A stretch of DNA of 56,125 bases from Fragilaria crotonensis (Eukaryota > Bacillariophyta > Fragilariophyceae > Fragilariales > Fragilariaceae): contig JAKSYS010000401.1 in assembly GCA_022925895.1 (NCBI GenBank), positions 1-56,125 on the forward strand, read 5' to 3'. Shown here one piece after another: positions 32,171-43,788 of this stretch. The translations under genes were made by a program, and so were the position numbers. How positions within the stretch are numbered: position 1 is the stretch's first letter; the number at the start of each line of letters is the position of its first letter. The notes beneath the pieces were generated by a model. That model ran no database searches and was not told where the DNA came from. It saw only the letters and a program-made list of their open reading frames with translations.

Positions 32171-32316
32171 TTAGTCACCTTTGGTAGCCTCTTTCTTCTT
32201 CTCTGGCTTCTTGCCCTTCTGTTTGTCAGCGATGTACTGGGCAAAAAGCCCAACTACGAGTATTTGCACACCCACGCAATGCATATCAGAAACTACAGGT
32301 TTGGGTCAATACTTCA
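32171..32316 (-). pseudogene. Relic of the 3' end of a prolyl 4-hydroxylase gene (copy B)
   Basis: Same arrangement as 17255-17400: the minus strand ends in KPEKKKEATKGD and a stop, with the C-terminal membrane segment before it and no catalytic domain. Confidence 0.78.
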
Positions 32317-32868
32317 TTGATCAGATGAATGAACTTCGACTAGAGTTCTGCCCCAGTCAAGAATATCTCGTTCTGAAATCGGCCGGTTGTGTGCTTCCTG
32401 CTAGAGAGTAGAACTTGGATAAAATGTGTCTCATCCGCTGAATCAGAGTAATTGCACTGGTTCCATAGGGTATATGGTATATGATATTGGTATCGGTCGC
32501 TGCGTCTGGCTTTCTTTGCAATGCCCTGCTAGAAATTGGAAGTGCATGTTTCTGATAGCGGAGCGGCGCCAACCGAACGATGCGTGGTGGTGATTCCGCT
32601 GACGAATAAACTAAATATTCCTTGACGTACAATTGATCGTGTCGTTCGCGACATTCTGCTACCTGAGAACTGGGGGCAGGCATCGATAGCAAATGCTTGA
32701 TCATATCCGTTCTTCGACATGGATCATCGCTTTCCTGCGGGCCCCAAGACAGTGATTTTGACTTAGCGATTCGCCATTGTCGAGAAACGCGGATCGATGT
32801 GGCTTTAGTGAATCAAACAAATGGGTGATAGACTGATATGCCACTCATTGTACCACGTGATACGGTAC
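32317..32868 (+). repeat. Duplicated spacer, copy B, left part
   Basis: Matches 17401-17977 nearly base for base. It is interrupted at GTAC (32865-32868) by the 9.3-kb element and resumes at 42192. Confidence 0.85.
32865..32868. repeat. GTAC duplication, left
   Basis: GTAC precedes the left inverted repeat and recurs at 42192-42195. The paralogous empty site at 17974-17977 has a single GTAC. Confidence 0.85.
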
Positions 32869-32891
32869 TAGCATAACCCATATAGTGGGAC
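32869..32891 (+). repeat. Left terminal inverted repeat (23 bp)
   Basis: Perfect reverse complement of 42169-42191. Confidence 0.93.
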
Positions 32892-34791
32892 TAAAAAAAT
32901 TAATCGATACCAAAAAACCGGTCGTCAGAGGCTGACAGCACCTCAAAATGTGCAGAATTGTGAGGCGCACAAACTGGTCGAAGAAGAATGGCGAAAGGAC
33001 TGATAATCAGAAAGATATCTTTAGTCGTAGTTTTTTTTTGGATGATTTTTTTAACTCAATAGTGGGACTCGTCGTGCATTTATCGTGTTGTCAATGTTTG
33101 AAAATAATTCACGTTCCACCTTGTGCCCCCAAAAAAATTATGCTCGACTTTTGGGCATCATAACTCTTGATGAATCCAAAGATTTCCACAACCATCAACT
33201 GTAACCCCTACTGAAAATTGCAGATAAGACACTAAGCCAATGCAACAGTAGACGAGTGAGCTACTCCCTTCTATTGCAGTACCCAAGTGTCTATCTAACA
33301 TTCGTCGTTACGTAAATGACATACTGACGGCCCTAGGACATTCGACCGCAGCGCGGTCGAGGGCAAACAACTTGTTCCCTGATGGAAATCACTCACTTGT
33401 TTTGCAAATGAGCGATTTGAATACATCGGTGATGCGATATCTGCCGATGTACTTTTTGCTAGTTTCACAACAATGTCATGACGCCAACGTCATTTGTAAT
33501 ACCCTGTTATCCAGATGTTTGAGACTAAGAGTGGTCCAACATCTCTAATTTCGCAAACCATTGTGCCTGTCACTTTTGGCCAATGGCGCGCGTGCAGTTC
33601 TACCCCATGTCAATGATAACCGTGAATCGCGTTAACCATTCGACTCCAATAATTGAGATCTTTTACGATCCAATAATTGGCGATTACCCTTTTTGGATGT
33701 CTGGTACCTCGAGAGGACCAGCACCCATTCGCAAACCATTGTACCCATCATGTACGGTCAATGGAGCGCGGCTATTTCCCTTTCTTTTCAATGATCATTG
33801 CTACTAATCAAGCAAATCAGATAATCTTCATTATCATGATCCGATGCTAGCAATTACCCTAACGAATGCCTTGTACTACGAATAATCCGGAATTCATTTG
33901 GTGGCTATCGCATTCACATCTCTGTTCAACGGCGCGCGCGCCTTTTTTGACCAATGATTACTAATGAATGCACGCACTACACCAATCTCTTCTAACCACT
34001 AGAGATTTGTCGAGAGGCAGTAAACAAACGCAGCCGAACGAACTGCAAGAGAACGATGTTTGATTAACAATCCCAAAAAGCGATAAACAACCATACACTT
34101 GTCGCTCATCGTTCGTATTGCGTGATGTCGACGCCGATCTTTCCCATATTTGATATGACTTACCTATCCAACTCTAACTACGTACCATTTGCCATGTAAT
34201 GCATGTAAAGATACCAATATTTATATTGCCTCAGGATCTCTAAGTAATTTGCAATGACCCAGTAGAACCACCTTATCACTCAATCTCACTGTTTAGAGAA
34301 ATCAACGCGCCTAATTTGTCATAACTCGGAACCGGTATATAAAATTCCGAATCACTAAAATCATAAAAACCTTGGTCACACTTTCGTGTCAGACCGCGTC
34401 TTTATAAAACACAGTACCGTATATCGTAAGTTAAATCAATAACCAATTTTACCCAATACAAAGTTATCCCTACTTGCATCTGAAAGATGCCGATCGTGTG
34501 ACTAAAAACTAATTACCCTTTTCAAGAACTTATGGGTATGAACTGTATGATGGTACATAGACATGAAATGTGTCTGACAGTAGATGCAACACAAAACCTG
34601 TCAGTCATTCACAACAACGAATTTATTGGCCTTTCCCAAAGTGTTACTCAAATGAGCATTTATTAAGCTGTACAGCTTAGCTTGTGGTGTACTAGAGGGA
34701 CTGACTTCCCTTATTTCTAACATTTTAATTTAAGGATTACAATCCGTCGAATTCATCGATAAGCCTTTACACAGTAACTCTCAACTCCACG
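32892..34791. other. Left non-coding flank inside the 9.3-kb unit
   Basis: AT-rich, with no ORF with motifs. It contains a perfect hairpin TCGACCGC-AGC-GCGGTCGA at 33342-33360. It also has a loosely repeated block: cgcaaaccattgt.c followed by caatgg.gcgcg, near 33555-33590 and again near 33730-33770. This may be the untranslated leader of the retroelement. Confidence 0.5.
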
Positions 34792-37318
34792 ATGCCCTCT
34801 ACAACCCCATCTACGGACCCTTCGTTCCGTGACCTCGCACTCCAAGCAGCCAACTCAGCCAAGATGGTCAGCTTTGCCAACGCAACCACGCTAAACCAGG
34901 CGCATGCAGACAGGGTCAACGCAACCTTTGCTAAAACCTGCCCAACTCTCACCCGTTTCGCAACCCTATGCGACACTGGTGTTGTGAAGCAATTTGCTTT
35001 TATCTTGCATGCTTCCAAAAAGATGGCCGTCTTGTCTTGCCCTTTCCCAGCCCAAGGTCGAAACGGCGAGGAGGTATTTGCTGGGAGTCTCGGCGACTCT
35101 ATGGATTTCCCATGCCCAGTCACTATTCGGATGAAAGATGTGCGGGGTGACGTATTGAGTATCTGCGAGACTCGCGCCGAAGCCAATGCTTTCCAGCTCC
35201 CAACGTCAGAGTCAAACCCACTCGAGGAAGACGCGCCTCCAGGCGACGAGCAAGACTTCGTTGTATTGGCAACCGGCCCTGAGCGTATCGGTATCGAACT
35301 GAACGTCCCTACCAAGGAACCATGCTTCGTCGCGGTTCCAAAAGTCCTCCCAGTACCAAGCGGTGCGAAGGCATGCGCGGAGTTTAGCTCTAGCACGTCT
35401 ATCGATGACACAGAAGCCATTCCATCCGTCCCCGTCGCTAGTATGACAGCCATCTGGTATGAAGCAATGAGGTATGGCATCAGAAAGCTCGACAACTGTT
35501 CTCTCCAAGCCCGGGATGTCCTTTTTCACTACGAAAGCCTTGAGAAAGCAGAATTCACCAACGAGAATTGCAAATTGGTGTCGCATTTTACAACGATCGT
35601 TACTTACCTCAACCCGGAAGACGAACTGTACCATACAGTCACTAAGCATTTTCTTGAAGAAAAAGAGAAACTGTTGCTTATGTATGGGGCAAAGATCATT
35701 GTGGCGAACCCACCTGCTAATGCGGCACCACCGCAACTCCCATTCCAAACAAACCCCGCCAACCAGTACCTCGCAGCAATTCCCACAGGAGTAATGAACC
35801 CACCGCAGTCGGAAATGAATGTATTGCTCGAAGGATTGGCGAAGGCTATCAGCGATTCATCTTCTAAGACACTCACTGGAACGGAGCGTGAAAAAGCGTC
35901 AGAAGCCGAAGATGCAAAACGTTTCTACGGGATCTTGTTTGGCTCCGTTCGCGACGTTTTCGGAGAAGATGGCACCGCATCTAAAATGTTTGTCCATGCA
36001 ACCCTCCACCCCTTGTTTGTGCCTGTCGTGGCGGCGAACAAAAATTCCAAGGCGACAAAAGCTATGCATGAAGCTGTCGAAACCATGGCGGCGGAACTCA
36101 GCATGCAAGACAATCATTTCGCATCCGCGAGCAACTTATTCCCCCGCATGTTCGACCAGCCTCTCACCGCGGCACTCGAACCGGTCAGTGGGAGTACCAG
36201 CACACAGTGCTGAACCCAGAAGGTATCAAAACAAACTTCGGCATCCACCATCTTGCTCCGCCACGAACATGGACGACAGCATATATCACGCGCCAGCAAG
36301 GAGAACTCCAATTGACCCAACAAGAGCAAGTCGAAGAAGACAGAAGCCGCCTCCAAGCAAAGACCACAGAGCTTTACCACTCGGGATGTATGGGATCCAT
36401 ATCGGATATACACGAGATGATTGGCAATTTTATGGTCTCATGAGTGTAATCATCGACTTTGACCGTGCCAACCCGCCCTTAATTTGGACAGAGATTGCCC
36501 AATACGTCCAGATACTACGGTCAGGCGACGGCAAAGGGTTCACCAGTCGCCACCGCAACATCAAAGAAGTTATGTTCAATATCGGACAAGACGTCCAATC
36601 AATCATCGCTGGTTTTGTTTCAGAAGCAAGAAAGACGAGTTACAAGGCAGCCGTGAAAGCAGGGAATGACATATCCCCACTTATTTTTTCCATGGCACAG
36701 AACCAAGCAAACGAACTTCGAAGCAGATTCACGCTGACCGTGCTGGCAGCATCCGCAGGAACGTACAAAGATGTATCCGTCATCTACAAACTTTTCATGC
36801 CGGAACCGACAAAAGATGAAAAGGACAAGAAGAAACGAGAAGCAGGACAGGATGCTTATTCGAATTCCTCGTCGTCCGCACGTAACCGTCCGTTTGCCAC
36901 AACAGGTGGAGGCAATCATAACTCAGGATCTTCCCCTCAGCCGACTAACCGCGTGACCCCGAACGGAAGTCCAACCGCAGCAGCCTCTCTGCCAGGAAAA
37001 CTGTCTTCGTTCATACATCGCCGGCACCACAAAGTTACCCCACCCGGGTGCAATTTTCCTCACCCGACTCGTGCAAACCAATTCACAATCCTCTGTTGCA
37101 GAAGTGCTTTTGAAGGTCGCAGCTGCACCATTCCAACATGCGCCTTCTATCACTTCCCCAACCAACTAACCCAAGTTCCCCGAGACTTGAAAGATAAATT
37201 GAAAGAATGGGTGTCCAACCACAATCTTGTTTCATGGCACGCAGACGCGGCCAACTGGGCCAACCCACCAGGTAATGTCCGCTCGGGCTCTCGCGCAGCA
37301 ACCAATCTCCCTCCTTAA
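34792..37318 (+). pseudogene. Gag-like first ORF of the tyrosine-recombinase retroelement, two frameshifts
   Basis: It opens at ATG 34792 (MPSTTPSTDPSFRDLALQAA) and runs 473 codons to 36213. Homology continues in a second frame from about 36207 and a third from about 36380 to 37318. The sequence is mostly helical and polar (IWYEAMRYGIRKLDNCSLQA; FTSRHRNIKEVMFNIGQDVQ). A basic Ser/Asn-rich linker leads to a Cys/His region near the end (ILCCRSAF...CTIPTCAFYHF) resembling a CCCH finger. Position before RT and the finger support a Gag-like nucleic-acid-binding role (inference). The two frameshifts at 36205 and 36380 break this copy. Confidence 0.65.
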
Positions 37319-37470
37319 CTGCCGCCTCCAAGTATAACTAACCACAATCATATAGTACCTGTTTTCTTCCCTAATTTCCGCTTGCAGATACCACCAACAT
37401 CATACAATCGCAAACCACAGAACCCTTTGCCGACGAACGTGCTGCACAAAAGGATTGTCCACTCACCACC

Positions 37471-40249
37471 ATGTTACGGTCGGATGCGGGGGGGAAACCC
37501 CCAATCCACCAAAACGTGACGAAAATCGGCCCAGATCCAAGCTCCACCGGCCCGAACACAATGCCCCATTCGGATCGAAGCGCCGTGACCAACACCGCCA
37601 GCGAAGACACAGTACCGGTCACGTCCGAATATTTGCAGACTATGACACCGACTCTCGATTCAACAGGCATTGTTAACGAGGCTATGTGCCTCACAAACTT
37701 AAGCGACAACTGGACGCAAGGCAAGCTGACGTCAAAACGTTTGGACACCTTTGCCAAAGTTGCCCTTCCGTCAACTGTGCAAATTCAACTCGCCCAACCC
37801 TTTGGTAAGGACTCCTCACTCATTCCTTTTACGCGCAAAAATGTTTTCGTCATGTCTTGCTACCTGTTTTAAAAAGTGGTTTTTTATCGTGTCGTGCCAC
37901 AAAGTACCTCGAAAAGGCATCTCGGCGAGTGCGACAGCTCCAGATGATGCGAAAGAAATACGACGCCGTCGACTTCTTACCTTTGCAAGGATTCCAAGAG
38001 GATTGGGAATCAACAACAACCATTCGTACCGATTGGAAGTCAATGACGTCGGCATGTCTACTTCACTTTAACGGAGATGTAGCGACAATGGTGCGATGGA
38101 TCGGAGGGCCACATGTTAACGCACACCTTGACATCCCCGCAATCCTCGCAAAACTTAAGTTGATTGTCGACCCTGACATCTATGCTGACGTAAGTCGTAT
38201 ACTTTTGCTGGGAGCACCAGCACGGTGTAATTCGTCAGCGACGGAAGAGAACTTCCAAGCGTATCTGCAATACGGCAATCATAAATCCGTGACGAATAAC
38301 CAACAAGTGTATGCCTCAACGATTGTGAAGCAAAACAAACGGGGACTCACCCTAATTATGGACCCGCAACTCATCCACTTCGCATTAGATGCTCACTTGT
38401 CGCCACAAGGTCTCGTCGACGTCCTTCATCCCAGACGAAAGCCTAGACCGTTGTCCGACAGCAGCTTCCGACCTTGGCCAGGAGCAATGGCCATTAATGA
38501 TTGGACGAGCAAAAAGAACGAGCCGCAACTCCATTTTGCCAAGTCATTTTTGAACTTCTGCGTGTGGCAATGGAATCTCGCCATCACTTACCCAACCCAT
38601 GACCGCCATACTGGTGATGACGACGTTCAATGTGCATTCCCACGTCTAAAATATCACCCCCAGTTAGTTGCAATGCACAGTTCCATTTCCAATCACACAT
38701 TGGTCATGAACACAGGACTTACCTTCGGTGACAACACAAGCCCCTCCAACTGGGAACCAATTGCGAGGGCCCGCCAACAACTCGCGCAACACTACTGGCT
38801 CCACCAGCCGGACATGGTCCAAGAACGAGCAAAGAAGTACCTCCCAACATTCAAGTTTGCCCCACCAGCAACCGAAGTCGAGAAAGCCGCATTTGCTATA
38901 GCAATCCCAGACTCCATAAATACAGGAGTTATGGATGAGAATGGAAGCCGTCGGGCGCCAACATACGACCACCACGTTGATGACAATATGTACGGTGACA
39001 TATCTGACTTCATGCCTCTCGCGGCAGCAGCAAGCGTTATAGCCTTGTATGAAATCCTGGGATATCCTGATGGAAGAATCCCCGACCCAATATCGTGGGA
39101 CAAATTTGCAACTGTTCATGGGCACATAAGGAGAGTGGTCGGGTGGGATTTCAATACCCGCGACCTCACATTTGCACTTCCCGATGACAAGAGGGAAGCA
39201 ATTCTGGTAACACTCGAGGATTGGAGCACAAAAACATCATGCACTCTAGTCGAAGCTGCCGAATTGCATGGGACACTTGCCGATGCATCTCGAGCAAACA
39301 GAAAAGGTCGTGCAATGTTCTTTGGATTTCAAAACGCATTGCGCCGAACCATTCGGGAACGATACCACAAAGTAAAGGGGTACTACTCGCGCCAATCCAA
39401 ACGCAAGTACCTGTCCCAACAACTCCCACAGCACTTGCATCATCGCCTGGACTCACTGATTGCTCGAGACATGGCTGCACTCATATGGCGAACGAAAACA
39501 ATTCTCCCAGTTCCTGCGTCAGCCCGCTTCGAACTCCAAAACCTTCGATCCCTTTAGCTGACAAGAACCGGCCATGGTCCATTAATATCGGGCACGTAAT
39601 CCCTCGCGACGCGCAGTTCACTAGCCTTGGCGATGCATGTGGGATCGGAGGCGGAGCGTACTGCCACGAACTCCGTTATTGGTTCGATATAGTGTGGTCG
39701 GAACAAACCCACCAACGATTCCAAAGCGGCCAGGTCCATATCAACGTCCTCGAGTTTATTGTTGTCTTAATCCAACTCGCTGCAGCGATCACGAGGCACG
39801 AAAACGGATTCCAATTTGACGGACAATATATCCGCCCCCTCCACAAGCTGTTGATTCGGTCGGACAACTCGCCATCGTGTAACTGGGCACACAAAGCGTC
39901 GGCAAAATCAGAGAGAGGGCAACTTTTCGTCAGTATATATGCTGACATGATCGAGCGAACCGAGCTCACAGTTGATTGTACCCACATCGCGGGAACCGAT
40001 AACGACCTCGCTGATTTTATTTCGCGACCCCTCCCCGATCCCATCACTCACATTGCCCGATGCCAACAGATATTTCTAAAGGAGCCGAGGCTGCAGTCTT
40101 ACTGCTTTTTCCGGCCTCATCCCGAGCTCTTATCATGCCTGGTGTCCAGGCTGTCCACCGTACATTGGCAAGCAAGCCCGCCTCTCCCAAAGTCGCTCGG
40201 ACGATTCGAAACCGCCGACTCCATTACCTCTTGTTCTGTTATCATATGA
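37471..40249 (+). pseudogene. DIRS-order reverse transcriptase and RNase H
   Basis: A 37471-37872 frame holds a probable N-terminal part. The RT frame runs 37857-39557 with GAMAINDWTSKKNEPQLHF, HTGDDDVQCAFPRLKYHP, the NTGLTFGDNTSPSNW block, the active site HHVDDNMYGD, and WDFNTRDLTFALPDDKRE. After a frameshift near 39535, RNase H continues to 40249 with SLGDACGIGGGAYC, HINVLEFIVVLIQL, IRSDNSPSCNWAHKASAKS and TDNDLADFISRP. A possible 125-nt spliceosome-type intron (GTAAGG at 37805, ending GCGAG at 37929) would join the N-terminal part to the RT frame; this is speculative. HVDD in place of YVDD is notable. Confidence 0.75.
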
Positions 40250-40262
40250 AGATGACGGACGA

Positions 40263-41297
40263 TTGGCTTCTCGAAAACCAGCCGCAAGAAAGGGCAAATT
40301 TCCAACTGGCAATGTATGCCACTCACCTGGCGACGGATCAACGTTGCACTGCCGTGCTATCAAGTCGAGCACGATCGCAAGTTACTTACATGATATTGCA
40401 ACGTTCTTAGGACGTTTCCGACCAATTGACCCCCGGTTTGTTTCAGCGGCCGATACAACTTTGGCACCTGCTATCGCAAAGGTACTCGCCGAACAACGAC
40501 GATGGGAAACGGTCCCAAATCGACGTGAACCATTTACGGTCGAAATGCATCTCGCCATCGCCAACCTGTCAAGTTCCCATGAGGATGATTGTTGTCTGAA
40601 CGCCGCCATGGTAAACTGGACACTGTGTAACCTTTATGCGGGTTGCCGAGGCATTGAATGGGCACAGACACAGCTCATCCACAAGCCCGTCAACAAGTTC
40701 CACATGAATCGTTTCAAAAACGCATACGCGTTCACGCTGTCCGACGTTCTATGTTTCACAGAAAATTCAGGCCCCCTAACATTCGCGCAAGCACTGGCTC
40801 ACCCGCTCACAGTCGGGAAACTCAAACTCCGATTCGAAGAACAAAAAAATGGCCAAAACGGAGAGTGGAAATTATTCACCAAAAACCACAGCAATCCGCA
40901 CCTCTGTTTTGTCATGCATTTCATGCGCATACTTGCGAGGCATAAACGCCTGACCAATGCATCGCCAACCCAACCTTTGAGTGTCTACCGAGGCACGGAC
41001 GGAACAGTCTTTAATATCACAACAGTCGACATCGACGTGACGCTCCGACACGCAGCCGCTACCGTGTATAAACTTGACCCTGTCACCCACCACGCTACTC
41101 TTAGTCTATGGTCCAGTCACTCACTACGCGTCGGTGCATGTACCCTATTGTATTCAAAAGGGTTTAGTGAGATGGAAATCAAGTATTTGTTGCGGTGGAA
41201 AAGCAATGCATTCATGACTTACCTGCGCAATCTGGTTCACCTCCCGCCGTCAAACGACGCGGTGAACGACACAAGCGAAATACCTAATTTTGTGTAA
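40263..41297 (+). CDS. Tyrosine recombinase of the inverted-repeat-bounded element
   Basis: A 344-codon frame, with the core from about residue 30. The core-binding part has SSTIASYLHDIATFLGRF. The catalytic part has LYAGCRGIEW (first arginine), SSHSLRVGACTLLYSKG (H-x-x-R, near 41117), then LLRWKSNAFMTYLRNL (W and nucleophilic tyrosine, near 41195-41225). All expected catalytic residues are present, so the recombinase domain itself may be functional, in contrast to the copy at 22791-24200. It would cut and rejoin circular element DNA and target DNA. The in-frame start is unclear (a TTG at 40263), and the protein is probably made as the end of the RT-RNase H polyprotein. Confidence 0.78.
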   Translation: MASRKPAARKGKFPTGNVCHSPGDGSTLHCRAIKSSTIASYLHDIATFLGRFRPIDPRFVSAADTTLAPAIAKVLAEQRRWETVPNRREPFTVEMHLAIANLSSSHEDDCCLNAAMVNWTLCNLYAGCRGIEWAQTQLIHKPVNKFHMNRFKNAYAFTLSDVLCFTENSGPLTFAQALAHPLTVGKLKLRFEEQKNGQNGEWKLFTKNHSNPHLCFVMHFMRILARHKRLTNASPTQPLSVYRGTDGTVFNITTVDIDVTLRHAAATVYKLDPVTHHATLSLWSSHSLRVGACTLLYSKGFSEMEIKYLLRWKSNAFMTYLRNLVHLPPSNDAVNDTSEIPNFV

Positions 41298-42168
41298 TCA
41301 GATTTACCCTTTCGGGTAGCGTTCGCATGTGTATTAACATTCCCGAGCAAGCAGAGCCACCTCGGTGCCCACACCATGTGTTGTAATTAGCCCGACGAGC
41401 GCATCCGCCTTGCCTGCATGCCGCAAGGTCCAGCGTTAGTCTACACTGAATTATCGAATTGAGAAGCGAACATCACACATATGACATATGAAAACGTATG
41501 TCAAAAATCATAACGCATGCCCACCAAAACGGTACATACGCCTAAGTCGGCGAGCGTGCAAACGCGCTAGTGTACCGACACACAATATCATTTTACATGT
41601 CTGTCTTGTTGTCTTACTAATAAAAAACGAGTTTTAGCAACCCAACTGTTTAAACCATGTTAGATGCTTGTTACGTTGGCGTGCAAAACGCAATTATAAC
41701 AACCCGACTGAAACACAGAATATTTTTTTTTTTTTTTCCGGCTGTCTGCCGCCGCACGATATGGCCCCCAACCCTGCGCTACACTGCGTATACCAGCGTC
41801 AGCAGACGACACGGGCAGGCCAGTGCTTTAGTGAACCATCCGGGAATCCGTTGGACTCCTCGGATACTCTAAAATCGTCATAGTCACTACGTTTTTTTGC
41901 CCACTATGCTACTGTCACTACGTCATATTCGTAGAAGAAGTACACATACGACAGTACCATGAATGCTCCATACGTAGTTGCTATGTGGTTACACTATTGC
42001 ACAGCCATACCGTTCGACAGTGCAGTACAGCTGAGGCGACTTCTGGGAATCCATAGGATTCACTGTTAACTACCGTTCTTAAGTAGCACAATCACCAGCC
42101 TTCAGGGATGAATTAAATGTGAAAACGACAATTTTGTTTGGTGTCCCACTACTCTTTGAAAAAAACCC
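41298..42168. other. Right non-coding flank inside the 9.3-kb unit
   Basis: No coding signal. It includes a T-run near 41725-41738 and a phrase CCCACTATGCTA at 41900-41911 that resembles the right terminal repeat with its middle deleted. Short repeats cactacgt and gtcactac lie near 41884-41925. Confidence 0.45.
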
Positions 42169-42191
42169 GTCCCACTATATGGGTTATGCTA
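42169..42191 (-). repeat. Right terminal inverted repeat (23 bp)
   Basis: Perfect reverse complement of 32869-32891. Confidence 0.93.
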
Positions 42192-42195
42192 GTAC
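42192..42195. repeat. GTAC duplication, right
   Basis: After these four bases the duplicated spacer resumes (cagaggaccgaaatctag) and follows copy A until about 42257. Confidence 0.85.
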
Positions 42196-42440
42196 CAGAG
42201 GACCGAAATCTAGTAGGGCTTAGTACGGTGAACGTGCACGCGTTCAAATTTATCAGTATTTTACAGAACGTCGTAATATTAAGCCGCGTTATTAGGCCCA
42301 TCCTTATCGAGAGCAAAAACTGGGTTGCAAAACTGACCTCCAACTTTTTTTTTCAACTTTGTCCACTTCCCGTCCTTATCGACGCCAGACAAAAAAGTGC
42401 CTTTTTCCGGGTGCTTTGAGACGTCACCCCTTGTTTCCTT

Positions 42441-43788
42441 GTGAATTCGTTTTCGAGTAGTAGATTGTATGGCATACATGCCTCCAACAATGGAGCGAAT
42501 TTGATGAAATCATTGTCGACGACCATGGTGCCAACAGCTATAAAGAAGAAGACAACTGGAAAGAGATTGGAGCCTCTTAAGTTTGTGGGTGGTTCCAAGT
42601 TTATGAAGGAATTGCAGAGGACCGTATTTTTTGCAGCCTATGAATCAGTCGTATTCTCTTCTGGGAATGTTTTACAGACAAAGAACAGAAGGAGATGCTC
42701 CGTCGCAGCATTCTTGGATCTGAAGACCCTGATGACATTTCACTCCCAGAGCAAATGGTTCTCGGTGTCAACCAGTTTGCACATCTATATGATGATGTGC
42801 CATTGGAAAATAACGATGACAGAAATGCAACTTCAGCACTCGGGGGGGCAGGTACTAATGAGGATTTGATTCTCGGCAGGTCGTCACATCGCAATGAATA
42901 CGACAAGAGGCTCAAGGATTGTTTCTTTCCACAAAAAAGTTCGGGAGGTAAGCTTCACATTTATGCAAATAAGCCAGACGGAATCACCAAATCATTGTTG
43001 ATTGCCAAGAACATGTCAAATCCAGTTGACGTTTCTGTACAAACAATCATGCGAGCTGCAAAGGAGGTTCGAAATGGGAGGAAGGCACTTGCATGTGTCA
43101 AAGAAGCCGAAAGTGACTATAAAGATGGAACACTTCCATCTGGGCGGACCATTTCTGATTATCATCGGTATGTCCGGGAACGGATGTTTGTGAAACTGAA
43201 GGGCACCATTGGTGCTGATTGTGATGATGCTGACGCCGATGATGATGTTATCGGATCAGAGGATGTTGAGAAACAACAAGACGATAATGGCAATCGATTA
43301 ATCAATCCTGAAGAGATGCCAGAAGATTATTATTTCTCCGGCATGATTGCTTTCTTCTTGTGGGGTCATATCATCGAAGACCCCAATCAAGAGTGCTACC
43401 GGTCAAAACAATTCCAAATTGGCGATAGTGCACCAGAGGAAAAAGGACTTCAGGCAGGAGGCAGATAAAGAAAGAGACCGCTAGGGCCGAATCAAAGCAG
43501 CGAGACATGGGAGCAGCAACCCCGGTTCGCCATTTAAGCGAGGTGCTACACTGTCGCAACAAATTGAAATTGCCAAGTTGCAGGCCGCAAGGGCTATCGA
43601 AGAGAGGCGTACCTCGACCATGATTATACGATTGCCTTAATGAGCATTCAGAAGGATATTGACCATCATATGGCTCTAGCCAAGCTCTGGGATGCGAAGG
43701 ATCGGAACGATCCTATCTTTTCCAAGATCAACGACCTCTTTGATTCGAAACAAAAGTTGAGTGTGACATTTGCTGAAAAGCAGATCAT
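42441..43788 (+). pseudogene. Unrecognised broken gene next to the third LRR copy
   Basis: The main frame (42695-43468, 257 codons, continuing a frame that is open from about 42645) encodes an acidic, hydrophilic protein: ISLPEQMVLGVNQFAHLYDD, KPDGITKSLLIAKNMSNPVD, TISDYHRYVRERMFVKLKG, then an Asp-rich run and EDYYFSGMIAFFLWGHI. An earlier frame (42441-42700, KKTTGKRLEPLKFVGGSKF) and later pieces (ATLSQQIEIAKLQAARAIEE; IQKDIDHHMALAKLWDAKD) look like parts of the same protein, separated by stops. I do not recognise the family. It is cut off at about 43788, where LRR sequence begins. It may be a mobile-element accessory gene or a captured host gene. Confidence 0.45.

Larger units (their letters stand above)
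32869..42191 (+). mobile_element. 9.3-kb unit with 23-bp terminal inverted repeats carrying a tyrosine-recombinase retroelement
   Basis: The left end 32869-32891 (TAGCATAACCC...GTGGGAC) and right end 42169-42191 are perfect 23-bp inverted copies. Both ends also carry an inner copy of the TAGTGGGAC motif (about 33060-33068, and inverted at 42143-42151). Comparison with the spacer at 17401-18041 gives the pre-insertion sequence and a 4-bp GTAC duplication. Inside, on the plus strand, lie a Gag-like ORF with a finger motif, RT, RNase H and tyrosine recombinase, with 1.9 kb and 0.9 kb of non-coding flanks. No DDE transposase is seen. Either a DIRS-order element is nested in a DNA transposon, or the whole unit is one unusual tyrosine-recombinase retroelement. 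Confidence 0.85.

Noticed and set aside
41720..41740. T-run as RNA polymerase III terminator of a small RNA gene
   Set aside because: No A/B box or structured RNA is visible upstream.
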